NCBI GenBank assembly: GCA_028752905.1
Contig: JAQNBH010000007.1
Span: 42,988,872-43,052,871, forward strand
DNA: 64,000 nt
Direction of reading: 5' to 3'
Origin: Cladorhizidae sp. MBARI D1340-BT2
Taxonomy: Eukaryota; Porifera; Demospongiae; Poecilosclerida; Cladorhizidae
Program-made: the position numbers and the translations under genes
Part shown: positions 37,401 through 44,365 of the stretch, piece after piece
How the letters are laid out: every line of letters begins with the position of its first letter
Position numbering within the stretch: position 1 is the stretch's first letter
The notes under the pieces: generated by a model
What the model was told of the DNA's origin: nothing
The model's input: the letters and a program-made list of their open reading frames with translations, nothing else
The model's database searches: none

Positions 37401-40400
37401 ATTACAGTCACTAGCAGGGAAAGGATGGATATAGTAGTAGAGGTCAGCCATTACAGTCACTAGCAGGGAAAGGATGGATATAGTGGTAGAGGTCAGCCAT
37501 TACAGTCACTAGCAGGGAAAGGATGGATATAGTAGTAGAGGTCAGCCATTACAGTCACTAGCAGGGAAAGGATGGATATAGTAGTAGAGGTCAGCGGGAA
37601 ATGGTGGCCATGGCAGGGATGCGTCCGGCTACCCAATAACCTAGAGCTTCTTCGTTAAATCTACAATGTATGGTGCAGGAGCCTCATGAGTTCACTAAAA
37701 CAATGTTGTGGGCTGCCTTAGGCTCTTCAGATTCATGTGTGCTGAGTGATTCACCTGTCCCTCACATGAATGTGTGCTGAGTGATTCACCTGTCCCTCAC
37801 ATGAATGTGTGCTGAGTGATTCACCTGTCCCTCACATGAATGTGTGCTGAGTGATTCACCTGTCACTCACATGAATGCATGCTGGGGGATTCACCTGTCA
37901 CACACATGAATGTGTGCTGAGTGATTCACCTGTCCCTCACATGAATGCATGCTGGGGGATTCACCTGCCCCTCACATGAATGTGTGCTGAGTGATTCACC
38001 TGTCCCTCACATGAATGCATGCTGGGGGATTCACCTGTCCTCACATGAATGCATGCTGAGTGATTCACCTGCCCCTCACATGAATGTGTGCTGAGTGATT
38101 CACCTGTCCCTCACATGAATGCATGCTGGGGGATTCACCTGTCCTCACATGAATGCATGCTGAGTGATTCACCTGTCCCTCACATGAATGTGTGCTGAGT
38201 GATTCACCTGTCCCTCACATGAATGTGTGCTGAGTGATTCACCTGTCCCTCACATGAATGTGTGCTGAGTGATTCACCTGTCCTCACATGAATGTGTGCT
38301 GAGTGATTCACCTGTCCTCACATGAATGCATGCCACCTATCCTCACATGAATGTGTGCTGAGTGATTCACCTGTCCTCACATGAATGTGTGCTGAGTGAT
38401 TCACCTGTCCTCACATGAATGTGTGCTGAGTGATTCACCTGTCACTCACATGAATGTGTGCTGAGTGATTCACCGGTCCCTCACATGAATGTATGCTGAG
38501 TGATTCACCTGTCACTCACATGAATGTGTGCTGAGTGATTCACCTGTCACTCACATGAATGTGTGCTGGGGAATTCACCTGTCCCTCACATGAATGTGTG
38601 CTGAGTGATTCACCTGTCACTCACATGAATGTGTGCTGGGTGATTCACCTGTCCCTCACATGAATGTGTGCTGAGTGATTCACCTGTCACTCACATGAAT
38701 GTGTGCTGGGTGATTCACCTGTCCCTCACATGAATGCATGCTGAGTGATTCACCTGTCACTCACATGAATGTGTGCTGAGTGATTCACCTGTCCCTCACA
38801 TGAATGTGTGCTGGGGGATTCACCTGTCCCTCACATGAATGTGTGCTGAGTGATTCACCTGTCCCTCACATGAATGTGTGCTGAGTGATTCACCTGTCAC
38901 TCACATGAATGTGTGCTGAGTGATTCACCTGTCTCCCTCACATGAATGCATGCTGAGTGATTCACCTGCCCTCACATGAAGCTTTCTCTCCAGATATGCT
39001 CACACCAGTAGATGTAACAGGGACTCACAGTCTTCTTGAAATGGAGTAAGCATGACACAGTTGGGGTAGGAACAACTCTGCGTCTTGGAGCTGCAGGAGC
39101 TGTTCTTTTCCCTGCTGTTTTAGTGTGGGGATGTTGGGGGGCAGAAGGATGGCTAAACATCCGATGCTTAGCCATCCCTCTACCCCCAATACCAGGGCCA
39201 CTACTTATCTTCTGTGAGTGCGACTCTTTCAAGCCCCAAACTCATGTAGTCGACGTGCCAGGTGCTGGGCGTGGTGGGTTCAGATTCACGTTTCAGTGGT
39301 CCCATCTTTCGTATTGGTGCAGGCACTATGGTAGCTAGACGACTCCCTCACTAAGACCCTGGGATGTTGGAAATCACAAGCTCTCTCATTGTACATTCGT
39401 AGCCCCTTGCAATAGCTCGCATTCTTCTGTAACTTTGGTCACCCCTCACTCAAGCAGACACTCCTGATGACATATGGACACATAAGAGCCTCAGGCAATT
39501 TGACAGACAAAATTTGGCACTGCTGAGGTGGGCGGAGTCAAGACCGCTACAGTAAAGTTCTTGTCAAACATCCCAGCAGACACGAACTCTGGGGTCACGA
39601 ATCATTAATGTCAGAGTGACACAGTGTCATGACAGAGTTTGAGTGGTGGGCCCCGGCCAGCACTGCAGGGTGTGGTCAGGCATCCTCAAGTCACCTGGAG
39701 GGCGCATGGCACTTGTGAATTACAAACCTTTTTCCTATCTCGCCACGAGCTACAGGGACCAACTTTCATTATAATCCCACATTAAGGTTAGAGGTATTTT
39801 GCAGCTAGTGTATAAGGGGATAAGTTCTCACATCCAGAGGAATACCAAACATCCAATATGCTAACCAACCTGCAGCTCGGGGGGTCAGGTTAGGTAACTT
39901 CTTCTTACAGGGACATCTGTTACGAACTGATGGGGCACGTGCCACTCCTCTGTGACCCTAACTTTGCTCAGTTCTCACAGGTATGATGGCAGGCTGCTTT
40001 GTGTGTCAAGTGACTGTCGTGTGATGCATTCACCTGCAGGAGTTGGGCCTGACTTCTCTGGGAATCTCAGATGAATGGATTGAAAAACTTTCCAATGTGA
40101 GTGTTGTAATAGAGTTGGTTAGTCCAGTGTGAGTGATGTAATAGAGTTGGTTAGTCCAGTGTGAGTGAGCTGGTTAATCTAATGTGAGTGTGTAATAGAG
40201 TGCAAGTGTTCATTGCATCTAATAGAGTGTAAGTGTCCATTGCATCTAAGGGCTCTTCCTGTTTTTTTGTAATTATTATTGAGCTTCCATTTGTTGATTG
40301 AGCGTAGAGCACCATTATGTGTGTCTGTGTGGTACCAAACTGTAGGTCTATACGAACAGTTCCCCTCTCCCCCCTCTGCATTTTCCTGCTGACCTCTCTT

Positions 40401-43400
40401 CATTTCCCTCTCTCTTTCTCCTTCTTTAACTTCATTCTTCCACACTCCCTTCCATGCACATGCTCCCACAGCTCTACTGGTTCACAGTAAAGTTTGGTAT
40501 GGTAAAGGATGAAGACGGTAAGCCTAGAGCATTTGGTGCCGGACTCATCTCGGGTTCAGAGGAGCTGCAATATTGGTTACAGACAAGCCCACTCGATTGC
40601 CTCTGGATATAGAAGAGGCTGTGAAGACCCCTTACCCCCTGACAGGTCTCCAACCTCTCTACTTTGTGGCAGAAAGCATGGAAGACATGAGGAAAAAATT
40701 AATGTAAGTGCATAATTATGCCTTATTGATCTGACTGAGCTTGGGCAGTGGGGCAGGGCAAGGTCTGCCTAGGGGCCATCCAAAGTTAACACTTAGGGGA
40801 GCCGTCTGGGTAGGAGGAGCACCTTGGTTGTGGATGAGGTATTGTGTACTTAAAGGAGGGTCTGGATTGTGCGAGGAGGCATTTGGGTACCAGGGAGGAG
40901 CCATCGTTGGTCTGGAAGGAGCCATCATTGGTCTGGGAGGAGCCATCATTGGTCTGGGAGGAGCCATCGCTGGTCTGGAAGGAGCCATCATTGGTCTGGG
41001 AGGAGCCATCATTGGTCTGTAATTGGTCTGGGAGGAGTCATCATTGATCTGGGAGGAGCCATGATTTGTCTGGGAGGAGCCATCATTGGTCTGGGAGGAG
41101 CCAGCATTGGTCTGGGAGGAGCCATCATTGGTCTGGGAGGAGCCATCATTGGTCTGGGAGGAGCCATCATTGGTCTGGGAGGAGCCAGCATTGGTCTGGG
41201 AGGAGCCAGCATTGGTCTGGGAGGAGCCAGCATTGGTCTGGGAGGAGCCATGATTGACCTGGGAGGAGTCATGATTGGTCTGGGAGGAGCCATCATTGGT
41301 ATAGGAGGAGCCATCATTGGTCTGGGAGGAGCCATTGGTCTGGGAGTAGCCATCATTGGTCTGGGAGGAGCCATTAGTGGGTTTAGAAGGGTGATTTGAG
41401 TGGTGGGAGGAGCCATTTTAGAAGTGGGAGCAGCCATCTGGGAGGGGAGTAGCTACTGGGAGTTGGAAGGAGAAACCCATGGGTGGGAGAGGCCATCAGT
41501 GTGGTTAGAGGAAGTCTCAGTTGTAATGGAGGAGCTTCGGTTTTGGAGGAGCCATCTGTCTGGGTGATAGTTGTGGGGGACACCCCTGCAAGGTGCTGTT
41601 GTCCATCATACCCATGAAGCTAGGCCCAGTCCTGGATGGTGCCCTATGCTGGCCACTGCACAAACTAGAAATAACCACAGAATGTTGCAGGTGCACAAAA
41701 GTTCTACGATAAACATAACTTGAAACAAGCCATTAAATGATGTAAGACATTGTCTTAACGAGTGTTTGGTAAATGTCTGAAGCCACATAATAAACGACTT
41801 TGTTAACTTATGTAGTTGTTAATCATCATTATGGAGTCAGTTTGAGCTCAGTCCAACAGCACCTCAACCTCTAGCAGCAACACTGCTACCACACGATTGT
41901 TAGGCACTTGGAAACGCAGCCTACTTTATATTGAAGATGCACTATTGCTGGCTTCAATTTTTGTAACCTTTGTGCAATCTGATTATGAGAGGGTTAAATC
42001 TCCATATTTAATGTCCAAGAATGACAACGTGTCATCAAATGGATCGTAAAGTCCAGACTCTGGCAGTGATTTTGACAATAGTCAAAATCACATTTTATAG
42101 CTGGAGTGTCATGTCTGTATCTCTATACTGTATATAGCTGGAGTGTTGATATGTATCTCTAATGTACTGTTGATGTGTACATGTCTGTATATCTATACTG
42201 TATATAGCTGGAGTGTTGATGTGAACATGTCTGTATCTCTATACTGTATATAGCTGGAGTGTTGATGTGAACATGTCTGTATCTCTACACTATATATAGC
42301 TGGAGTGTTGATGTGAACATGTCTGTATCTCTGTACTGTATATAGCTGGAGTGTTGATGTGAACATGTCTGTATCTCTATACTGTATATAGCTGGAGTGT
42401 TGATGTGAACATGTCTGTATCTCTACACTATATATAGCTGGAGTGTTGATGTGAACATGTCTGTATCTCTATACTGTATATAGCTGGAGTGTTGATATGA
42501 ACATGTCTGTATCTCTATACTGTATATAGCTGGAGTGTTGATGTGAACATGTCTGTATCTCTGTACTGTATATAGCTGGAGTGTTGATGTGAACATGTCT
42601 GTATCTCTATACTGTATATAGCTGGACTGTTGATGTGAACATGTCTGTATCTCTATACTATATATAGCTGGAGTGTTGATGTGAACATGTCTGTATCTCT
42701 ATACTATATATAGCTGGAGTGTTGATGTGAACATGTCTGTATCTCTATACTATATATAGCTGGAGTGTTGATGTGAACATGTCTGTATCTCTATACTATA
42801 TATAGCTGGAGTGTTGATGTGAACATGTCTGTATCTCTACACTGTATATAGCTGGAGTGTTGATGTGAACATGTCTGTATCTCTATACTATATATAGCTG
42901 GAGTGTTGATGTGAACATGTCTGTATCTCTGTACTGTATATAGCTGGAGTGTTGATGTGAACATGTCTGTATCTCTATACTGTATATAGCTGGAGTGTTG
43001 ATGTGAACATGTCTGTATCTCTATACTGTATATAGCTGGACTGTTGATGTGAACATGTCTGTATCTCTATACTGTATATAGCTGGAGTATTGATGTGAAC
43101 ATGTCTGTATCTCTGTACTGTATATAGCTGGAGTGTTGATGTGAACATGTCTGTATCTCTATACTGTATATAGCTGGACTGTTGATGTGAACATGTCTGT
43201 ATCTCTATACTATATATAGCTGGAGTGTTGATGTGAACATGTCTGTATCTCTATACTATATATAGCTGGAGTGTTGATGTGAACATGTCTGTATCTCTAT
43301 ACTGTATATAGCTGGAGTGTTGATGTGAACATGTCTGTATCTCTATACTGTATATAGCTGGACTGTTGATGTGAACATGTCTGTATCTCTACACTATATA

Positions 43401-43982
43401 TAGCTGGAGTGTTGATGTGAACATGTCTGTATCTCTGTACTGTATATAGCTGGACTGTTGATGTGAACATGTCTGTATCTCTGTACTGTATATAGCTGGA
43501 GTGTTGATGTGAACATGTCTGCATCTCTATACTGTATATAGCTGGAGTGTTGATGTGAACATGTCTGTATCTCTATACTGTATATAGCTGGAGTGTTGAT
43601 GTGAACATGTCTGTATCTCTATACTGTATATAGCTGGAGTGTTGATGTGAACATGTCTGTATCTCTATACTGTATATAGCTGGAGTGTTGATGTGAACAT
43701 GTCTGTATCTCTGTACTGTATATAGCTGGAGTGTTGATGTGAACATGTCTGTATCTCTATACTGTATATAGCTGGAGTGTTGATGTGAACATGTCTGTAT
43801 CTCTACACTATATATAGCTGGAGTGTTGATGTGAACATGTCTGTATCTCTATACTGTATATAGCTGGAGTATTGATGTGAACATGTCTATACTGCAGGTC
43901 TTTTTCAAAGTCCATCCCAAGGAGCTTCAGTGTGCACTATGACCTTTCAACCATGTCGGCACAAGTCTGTCCAAACAACTAA
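13281..43982 (+). CDS. PAH-like: Phenylalanine-hydroxylase-like gene, eight exons, iron site lost
   Basis: Exons 13281-13489, 16854-16904, 26737-26835, 27017-27199, 39911-39980, 40040-40096, 40472-40703 and 43898-43982 join in consistent phase with GT-AG ends to cover the pterin-dependent aromatic amino acid hydroxylase catalytic domain, about 328 residues. The family hydroxylates Phe, Tyr or Trp using tetrahydrobiopterin and a ferrous ion held by two His and one Glu. Closest to phenylalanine hydroxylase by [26 protein letters not shown] and [11 protein letters not shown]. The iron motif CHELLGH reads CYELMGH (human His285 replaced by Tyr), and Glu330 in FTVEFG is Lys. His290 remains. Other altered sites are Arg243, Arg261, His264, Pro279 and Ser251 (human numbering from memory). 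The penultimate exon has one missing base. No ACT regulatory domain is seen and the C-terminus lacks the tetramerisation helix. It is a recent pseudogene or a pseudoenzyme. Confidence 0.88.
13496..14033. other. Intron 1, A/T-rich, no gene seen
   Basis: Contains TAGGGATGTTCCGATTGG at about 13598, a sequence reminiscent of hAT termini, which may mark the 5' end of the hAT copy downstream. No matching 3' inverted repeat was found. Confidence 0.45.
14034..16170 (+). mobile_element. hAT-superfamily transposase (BED finger), decayed
   Basis: Starts [13 protein letters not shown] with a Ser-rich N-terminus, then a BED-like zinc finger split by a frameshift at about 14300 ([11 protein letters not shown], then [10 protein letters not shown]). 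The catalytic core follows from about 14410 to 15440: an Asp in [29 protein letters not shown], and [16 protein letters not shown]. After a stop at 15438, the part at 15451-15741 continues the insertion region. The C-terminal dimerisation block reads in broken frame at about 15955-16168 ([20 protein letters not shown]). It sits in the sense direction within intron 1 of the hydroxylase gene. At least three breaks make it non-functional. Confidence 0.85.
16171..16582. other. Intron 1 remainder, no gene seen
   Basis: No coding similarity or array. Probably includes the 3' untranslated end of the hAT element. Confidence 0.5.
16583..16695. repeat. (TG)n microsatellite
   Basis: Long interrupted TG/CG-TG tract about 160 bp before exon 2 of the hydroxylase. 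Open frames through it (Cys-Val or His-Thr rich) are artefacts. Confidence 0.95.
16854..16904 (+). CDS. PAH-like: PAH-like exon 2
   Basis: A 51-nt exon encoding [17 protein letters not shown], matching the family block before TWG. The acceptor TTCTAG ends at 16853 and the donor GTGAGT starts at 16905. A 54-bp minisatellite begins 25 bp into the next intron. Confidence 0.88.
16929..17238. repeat. 54-bp minisatellite next to the exon 2 donor
   Basis: About five to six units containing GTGAGAGACTGGACACCAGT and GGGATCACATGAGCTAGTGG. One unit is shortened. It begins about 25 bp after the exon 2 splice donor. Confidence 0.92.
17463..18198 (+). pseudogene. Element 1 gag, broken
   Basis: Gag-like capsid N-terminus with the WFSQVEAQF block shared by this gypsy lineage and [10 protein letters not shown]. 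It is intact to about 17850, then stop and frame change. A second part, seen in another frame, contains the [15 protein letters not shown] segment, which resembles the short zinc-like tail of these Gags. Confidence 0.75.
18234..21075 (+). pseudogene. Element 1 pol (protease, RT, RNase H, integrase), broken
   Basis: Domain order is as in Ty3/gypsy. The protease site is Asp-Cys-Gly instead of Asp-Ser/Thr-Gly. In the reverse transcriptase the first catalytic Asp position (FSKVDL in the family) reads FSKVNL, while the YLDD pair is kept. The integrase has the CHACQSSK zinc block and HVDIVGPL. The frame is broken at least four times. The C-terminal end is displaced by the nested element. Confidence 0.85.
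21076..21264 (+). repeat. 5' LTR of element 2
   Basis: 189 bp, paired with 25301-25489. Contains GAATAAAG (a possible polyadenylation signal) near 21197-21204. Confidence 0.92.
21327..21823 (+). pseudogene. Element 2 gag, frameshifted at a C run
   Basis: The N-terminal part and the part from 21437 lie in different frames, separated at a run of about 12 C (21360-21371). The second part has [19 protein letters not shown] and [19 protein letters not shown]. Capsid similarity to element 1 places them in one lineage. A homopolymer miscall is possible. Confidence 0.75.
22130..25270 (+). pseudogene. Element 2 pol (protease, RT, RNase H, integrase), broken
   Basis: The protease carries [15 protein letters not shown]. 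The reverse transcriptase keeps YLDDLL at about 23060 but is broken near 22860-22910 and at 23120. RNase H and integrase are open from 23221 to 24837 with [11 protein letters not shown] at the RNase H boundary, [10 protein letters not shown] zinc ligands and HVDIVGPL. The final segment (24752-25270) is in another frame and ends with a Pro-rich tail. At least four breaks. Confidence 0.87.
25301..25489 (+). repeat. 3' LTR of element 2
   Basis: 189 bp, differing from the 5' LTR at about five positions by eye (for example ACGTATG against ACGTACG, and AAACGTCATTCAC against AAACATCATTTAC). This indicates moderate age. Confidence 0.92.
25736..26058. other. Intron 2, no gene seen
   Basis: About 320 bp after the element 1 remnant, without recognisable content other than CCACACCCAC repeats. 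Confidence 0.5.
26059..26375. repeat. 31/41-bp alternating minisatellite
   Basis: Units begin TCAAAGTTGACTCAACAAGT and end in GTTGAAACTC, with or without an 11-bp CATGTAATGCT extension. The alternation gives a 72-bp higher-order unit. Each unit includes the palindrome GTTGACTCAAC. Confidence 0.92.
26376..26736. other. Intron 2 end, no gene seen
   Basis: No gene or repeat recognised. A TATA-rich tract precedes the exon 3 acceptor (TATCTCAG). Confidence 0.5.
26737..26835 (+). CDS. PAH-like: PAH-like exon 3
   Basis: Encodes [20 protein letters not shown] and then FSDCGYR, the THAC segment of the family. It follows a 9.8-kb intron full of Ty3/gypsy elements. The donor is GTGAGG at 26836. Confidence 0.88.
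27017..27199 (+). CDS. PAH-like: PAH-like exon 4, pterin and substrate region
   Basis: Encodes [19 protein letters not shown], then the pterin loop region, then [15 protein letters not shown]. The Arg that holds the substrate carboxylate (human Arg270) is kept. The pterin-side loop is changed: Arg243 is Trp, Leu248 is Arg, His264 is Pro, and Pro279 of YTPEP is Arg. The intron before it is only 181 bp. Confidence 0.88.
27321..27428. repeat. 49-bp minisatellite, left part
   Basis: Just over two units of GTCAGCCATTACAGTCACTA, followed by GCAGGGAAAGGATGGATATA. The array is cut by the antisense LTR element and resumes at 31742. Confidence 0.92.
27429..27718 (-). repeat. 3' LTR of the young Ty3/gypsy element
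   Basis: 290 bp, apparently identical to 31452-31741. It abuts the purine tract on the element's coding strand. Confidence 0.96.
27727..31431 (-). CDS. Intact Ty3/gypsy Gag-Pol polyprotein
   Basis: This is one uninterrupted frame of 1234 residues for retrotransposition. Gag occupies about 1-200. Two zinc knuckles follow at about 230-265 ([28 protein letters not shown]). The retropepsin site LIDSGSD is at about 310. Reverse transcriptase is at about 450-640 with [14 protein letters not shown] and YLDDIVIAG. RNase H follows at about 720-850. Integrase has the His-His-Cys-Cys zinc domain ([15 protein letters not shown]) and the catalytic triad ([16 protein letters not shown] and VERMHGTLW). A C-terminal tail follows. 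No frameshift or stop separates Gag from Pol. The lineage is distinct from elements 1 and 2, which lack zinc knuckles. Transcription would be from the 5' LTR on the minus strand, against the host gene. Confidence 0.97.
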   Translation of the reverse strand: MSVEDLEAPERPLHVASSHVRLPPPRFDSTSSCSFSAFSRTWLAYIRVTEPPVSKQLDLLLLCVDDLARQHYYEVEHGSNRMEDALEFLRARFEGDRNALAERVSLARTVQPPGQTLMDYASKIRLGARYCSYPDNYINQAMRDVFASGVRNESIRQAVCRAYGIATKAGKVSTFEDAIEAAVLEQQALDTAVSLSTPPAKAENFVANTSFSRPDRGRSLCPPAPANPCSWCGMAYHLRSQCPARGLTCRKCGKKDHFAKVCRSGVMNTSSANSDSPGSVSAVHDDIVSQRRFIKGYLRGNVLRFLIDSGSDISLVRLGIAKQMHIPYKPIRRRAMSANGDHVKIVGMAQETVKLNGHLIPITLYVAAQLSDSAILGANELANFSALLVHYGGSMPPLHVTASQLDKDRSGSLMNVSPQSVITLFSFNTKPVRVPSRKRSRADELFIRQEISSLLERKLIKPSRSPWRAQLHVVHDEVREKTRLVVDYSGTINPHTVPDAYPLPLIEPLIERVSQYRFFSSLDLQSAFHQIPLVPSEQPLTAFEGDGRLYEWLVLPFGLTNSGAVFARVLGELINDSPGCFHYLDDIVIAGSTKEEHDMNLAKFQELANTAGIRFNSSKSSIGKTTLTFLGHEISQGTVKPSPSRLRPILDYAMPRTTKQLERFLGLAVYHSKWVPDFATLAAPLFKAKAEKAPFPLSHTCENATQQIKRAIASSVLAVPDTNKPLRLETDASGTSVAATLSQDGRPVAFFSHLLTPREKAWSAVELEAYSVVAACDKLRHFLLGREFEVVVDQQGVSFLFNGKPKSSIKNAKLARWRLQMLDYRFTITYRPGRLNNVADALTRCSAISDTTTNLEIIKKLHESMGHPGASRLQAYMLSHHSVTLRDVMKVTRNCKLCCEVKPRFLRPPPGRLIRANAPWQRISIDFVGPKPSKTANRYLFTVIDEYSRYPFAFPVPNQSIQTVMNCLSSLFYLFGPPQNVHSDRGAQFESSQLLDFLHSFGVTKSRTTSYHPQGNGEVERMHGTLWKTVTLRLRQVRLPVESWERQLAPALSNLRSLQCRSTGKTPHSLFLRFSCRSPFLDPPVASPPYNSIPSEEEDITPSWLQAGAEALLGRAVRNKDEPLVDPVMIQEVISPHVIRVLHPSGLSETVSSRRIARCPNSSGATHADLRTNEMTDPDPANVSTDPLSSPRQETTESDLDLPLNVDASEEPPGLRTRSGRISRPPVLLDDYFC
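31452..31741 (-). repeat. 5' LTR of the young Ty3/gypsy element
   Basis: 290 bp, followed in the element's direction by about 20 bp to the polyprotein ATG (31431). A primer binding site of the common TGGTGACCCC type is not seen, so the primer differs from that of elements 1 and 2. Confidence 0.95.
31742..32325. repeat. 49-bp minisatellite, middle part 1
   Basis: About 12 units continuing the array at 27321. It includes variants such as GCAAAGAAAGATGG and TATTATAGTAG that recur in the same order before the second hAT-like copy, marking a segmental duplication. Confidence 0.93.
32326..34300 (-). mobile_element. hAT-like element with TTF/DUF4371-type transposase remnant, copy 1
   Basis: Terminal inverted repeats CAGGGGCAGATCTAG (32326) and the reverse complement of CAGGGGCAGATCCAG (ending 34300) are flanked by GGGAA on both sides, a 5-bp target duplication. 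The minus strand encodes a broken transposase: an acidic N-terminus near 33930-33600, a TTF-type finger segment ([18 protein letters not shown]) near 33530-33480, a DUF4371 segment ([15 protein letters not shown]), and [17 protein letters not shown] near 32540-32470. The C-terminal dimerisation block is absent, so it is internally deleted. Many stops. A G-run of about 25 is near the 5' end (34243-34269). Confidence 0.85.
34301..35067. repeat. 49-bp minisatellite, middle part 2
   Basis: About 15 units lying between the two hAT-like copies. The variant order in the right part matches that of 31742-32325 with an offset of 2742 bp. Confidence 0.93.
35068..37019 (-). mobile_element. hAT-like element, copy 2 (segmental duplicate)
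   Basis: Same termini, same GGGAA flanks and nearly the same sequence as 32326-34300, sharing its stops and frameshifts. Differences include short deletions (for example at about 36179 and 36690) and one extra base at about 36344 that extends a frame. Because the flanking satellite variants are also shared, this copy arose by duplication of a block and not by a second insertion. Confidence 0.9.
37020..37600. repeat. 49-bp minisatellite, right part
   Basis: About 11-12 units closing the array. It begins with a disturbed unit (GTCAGTCACTAGCAGGGTAG) and includes the GAAGTCGGCC and TTACTAGCAAGGG variants that also follow copy 1 near 34520. Confidence 0.93.
37735..38980. repeat. 35-bp minisatellite in intron 4
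   Basis: About 35 units with TGCTGAGTGATTCACCTGTC and CTCACATGAATG. Unit variants include GCATGCTGGGGGATTC and single-base CCTC/CCCTC length changes. Confidence 0.95.
38981..39910. other. Intron 4 end, no gene recognised
   Basis: A minus-strand open frame (39232-38972) carries [20 protein letters not shown], and further minus-strand coding-like sequence precedes it to about 39450. I do not recognise it. It may be a transposase remnant. The plus strand ends at the exon 5 acceptor. Confidence 0.45.
39911..39980 (+). CDS. PAH-like: PAH-like exon 5, altered iron motif
   Basis: Encodes [20 protein letters not shown]. The family motif here is HELLGH with both His binding iron. The first His is Tyr (codon TAC where CAC is expected) and the second His is kept. 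The acceptor TTACAG ends at 39910 and the donor GTATGA starts at 39981. The preceding intron is 12.7 kb. Confidence 0.88.
40040..40096 (+). CDS. PAH-like: PAH-like exon 6
   Basis: A 57-nt exon encoding [19 protein letters not shown], which matches the family block EIGLASLGAPDEYIEKLAT. The preceding intron is only 59 bp. The donor GTGAGTG at 40097 is itself repeated downstream in a small tandem array. Confidence 0.88.
40097..40245. repeat. Short tandem repeat starting at the exon 6 splice donor
   Basis: GTGAGTG followed by AGAGTTGGTTAGTCCAGT is repeated about three times. The GTGAGTG donor motif is present four times. Further units TAATAGAGTG(C/T)AAGTGT run to about 40245. Confidence 0.8.
40472..40703 (+). 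CDS. PAH-like: PAH-like exon 7, Glu ligand replaced, one-base deletion
   Basis: Begins [20 protein letters not shown]. The Glu ligand of FTVEFG is Lys (AAG). The frame then continues through EELQY at about 40573 and must shift by one base to read [20 protein letters not shown] and [15 protein letters not shown]. The exon is 232 nt, and exactly one extra base would give the phase needed by the next exon. A GTAAGC at 40513 looks like a donor but the homology continues through it. Confidence 0.85.
40900..41395. repeat. 21-bp minisatellite in intron 7
   Basis: About 23 units of GGTCTGGGAGGAGCCATCAT plus one base, starting about 200 bp after the exon 7 donor. Gly-Leu-Gly-rich (plus) and Met-Ala-Pro-Pro-Arg-rich (minus) frames are by-products of the 21-bp period. 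Confidence 0.95.
41396..42105. other. Intron 7 middle, no gene seen
   Basis: Degenerate satellite flank to about 41540, then unique A/T-rich sequence without a recognisable frame. Confidence 0.5.
42106..43890. repeat. 46-bp minisatellite ending at the exon 8 acceptor
   Basis: About 38 units containing TGTCTGTATCTCTATACTGT, ATATAGCTGGAGTGTTGATG and TGAACA. The last unit merges into the intron end: ACATGTCTATACTGCAG, where the CTATACTG of the unit becomes the start of the acceptor. Array variants (ACACTATATATAG, CTGGACTG) recur in runs, suggesting block duplications. Confidence 0.95.
43898..43982 (+). CDS. PAH-like: PAH-like exon 8, C-terminus
   Basis: Encodes [19 protein letters not shown] and a short tail ending at TAA (43980-43982). 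It matches the family block FAATIPRPFSVRYDPYT, then stops about 30 residues earlier than vertebrate enzymes, so the tetramerisation helix is absent. The acceptor CTGCAG ends at 43897 and is fused to the end of the 46-bp array. Confidence 0.85.
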
Positions 43983-44365
43983 CCAAGTGCTGTGAATTCA
44001 GAATATATGCATGTATATACACCACATATTCTCTATTAGAGACAGCCCCTATAATTGTAATGCCAAATTTTTGTTATATAGCTAGAACTTCTTTTGCAAA
44101 TATTAACCTGAAGTTTGGTTGAATTGGCTTCATTTGAGAAGCAACAAAAGTTACATTGGACTAGGTCTGCACCATAACTTTCAGCCTTCCAAGGACACCT
44201 CATTTCTAGGAGGCAAAGAGATTCAGAGAGTTTCATAATAGGTAGATACCTTCAACATTCCCCAGAGGAGCTTCCAGAAACAACAGGATCTGTCAGACAG
44301 AGGCCATCGAAAAGACACTTTGGTGGGTGGTAGTTTCACTCACACAAACACACACTTCTCCTATT
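43983..44365. other. 3' flank of the PAH-like gene, nothing recognised
   Basis: Expected 3' untranslated region. No canonical AATAAA is seen close to the stop. Confidence 0.5.

Noticed and set aside
37735..38980. Possible CRISPR or other defence array with 35-bp spacing
   Set aside because: The whole unit repeats without unique spacers. It is a minisatellite.
39036..39338. Plus-strand frame with a hydrophobic segment in intron 4
   Set aside because: No recognised homology and no splice signals linking it to the hydroxylase exons. The minus strand looks more coding-like there.
40513..40518. GTAAGC as the end of hydroxylase exon 7
   Set aside because: Family homology ([13 protein letters not shown]) reads straight through it, and the exon length to 40703 is needed for the next phase.
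40741..41437. Gly-Leu-Gly-rich and Met-Ala-Pro-Pro-Arg-rich repeat proteins
   Set aside because: The 21-bp period keeps every frame open, the sequence lies in an intron between two clear exons, and both strands look equally good.
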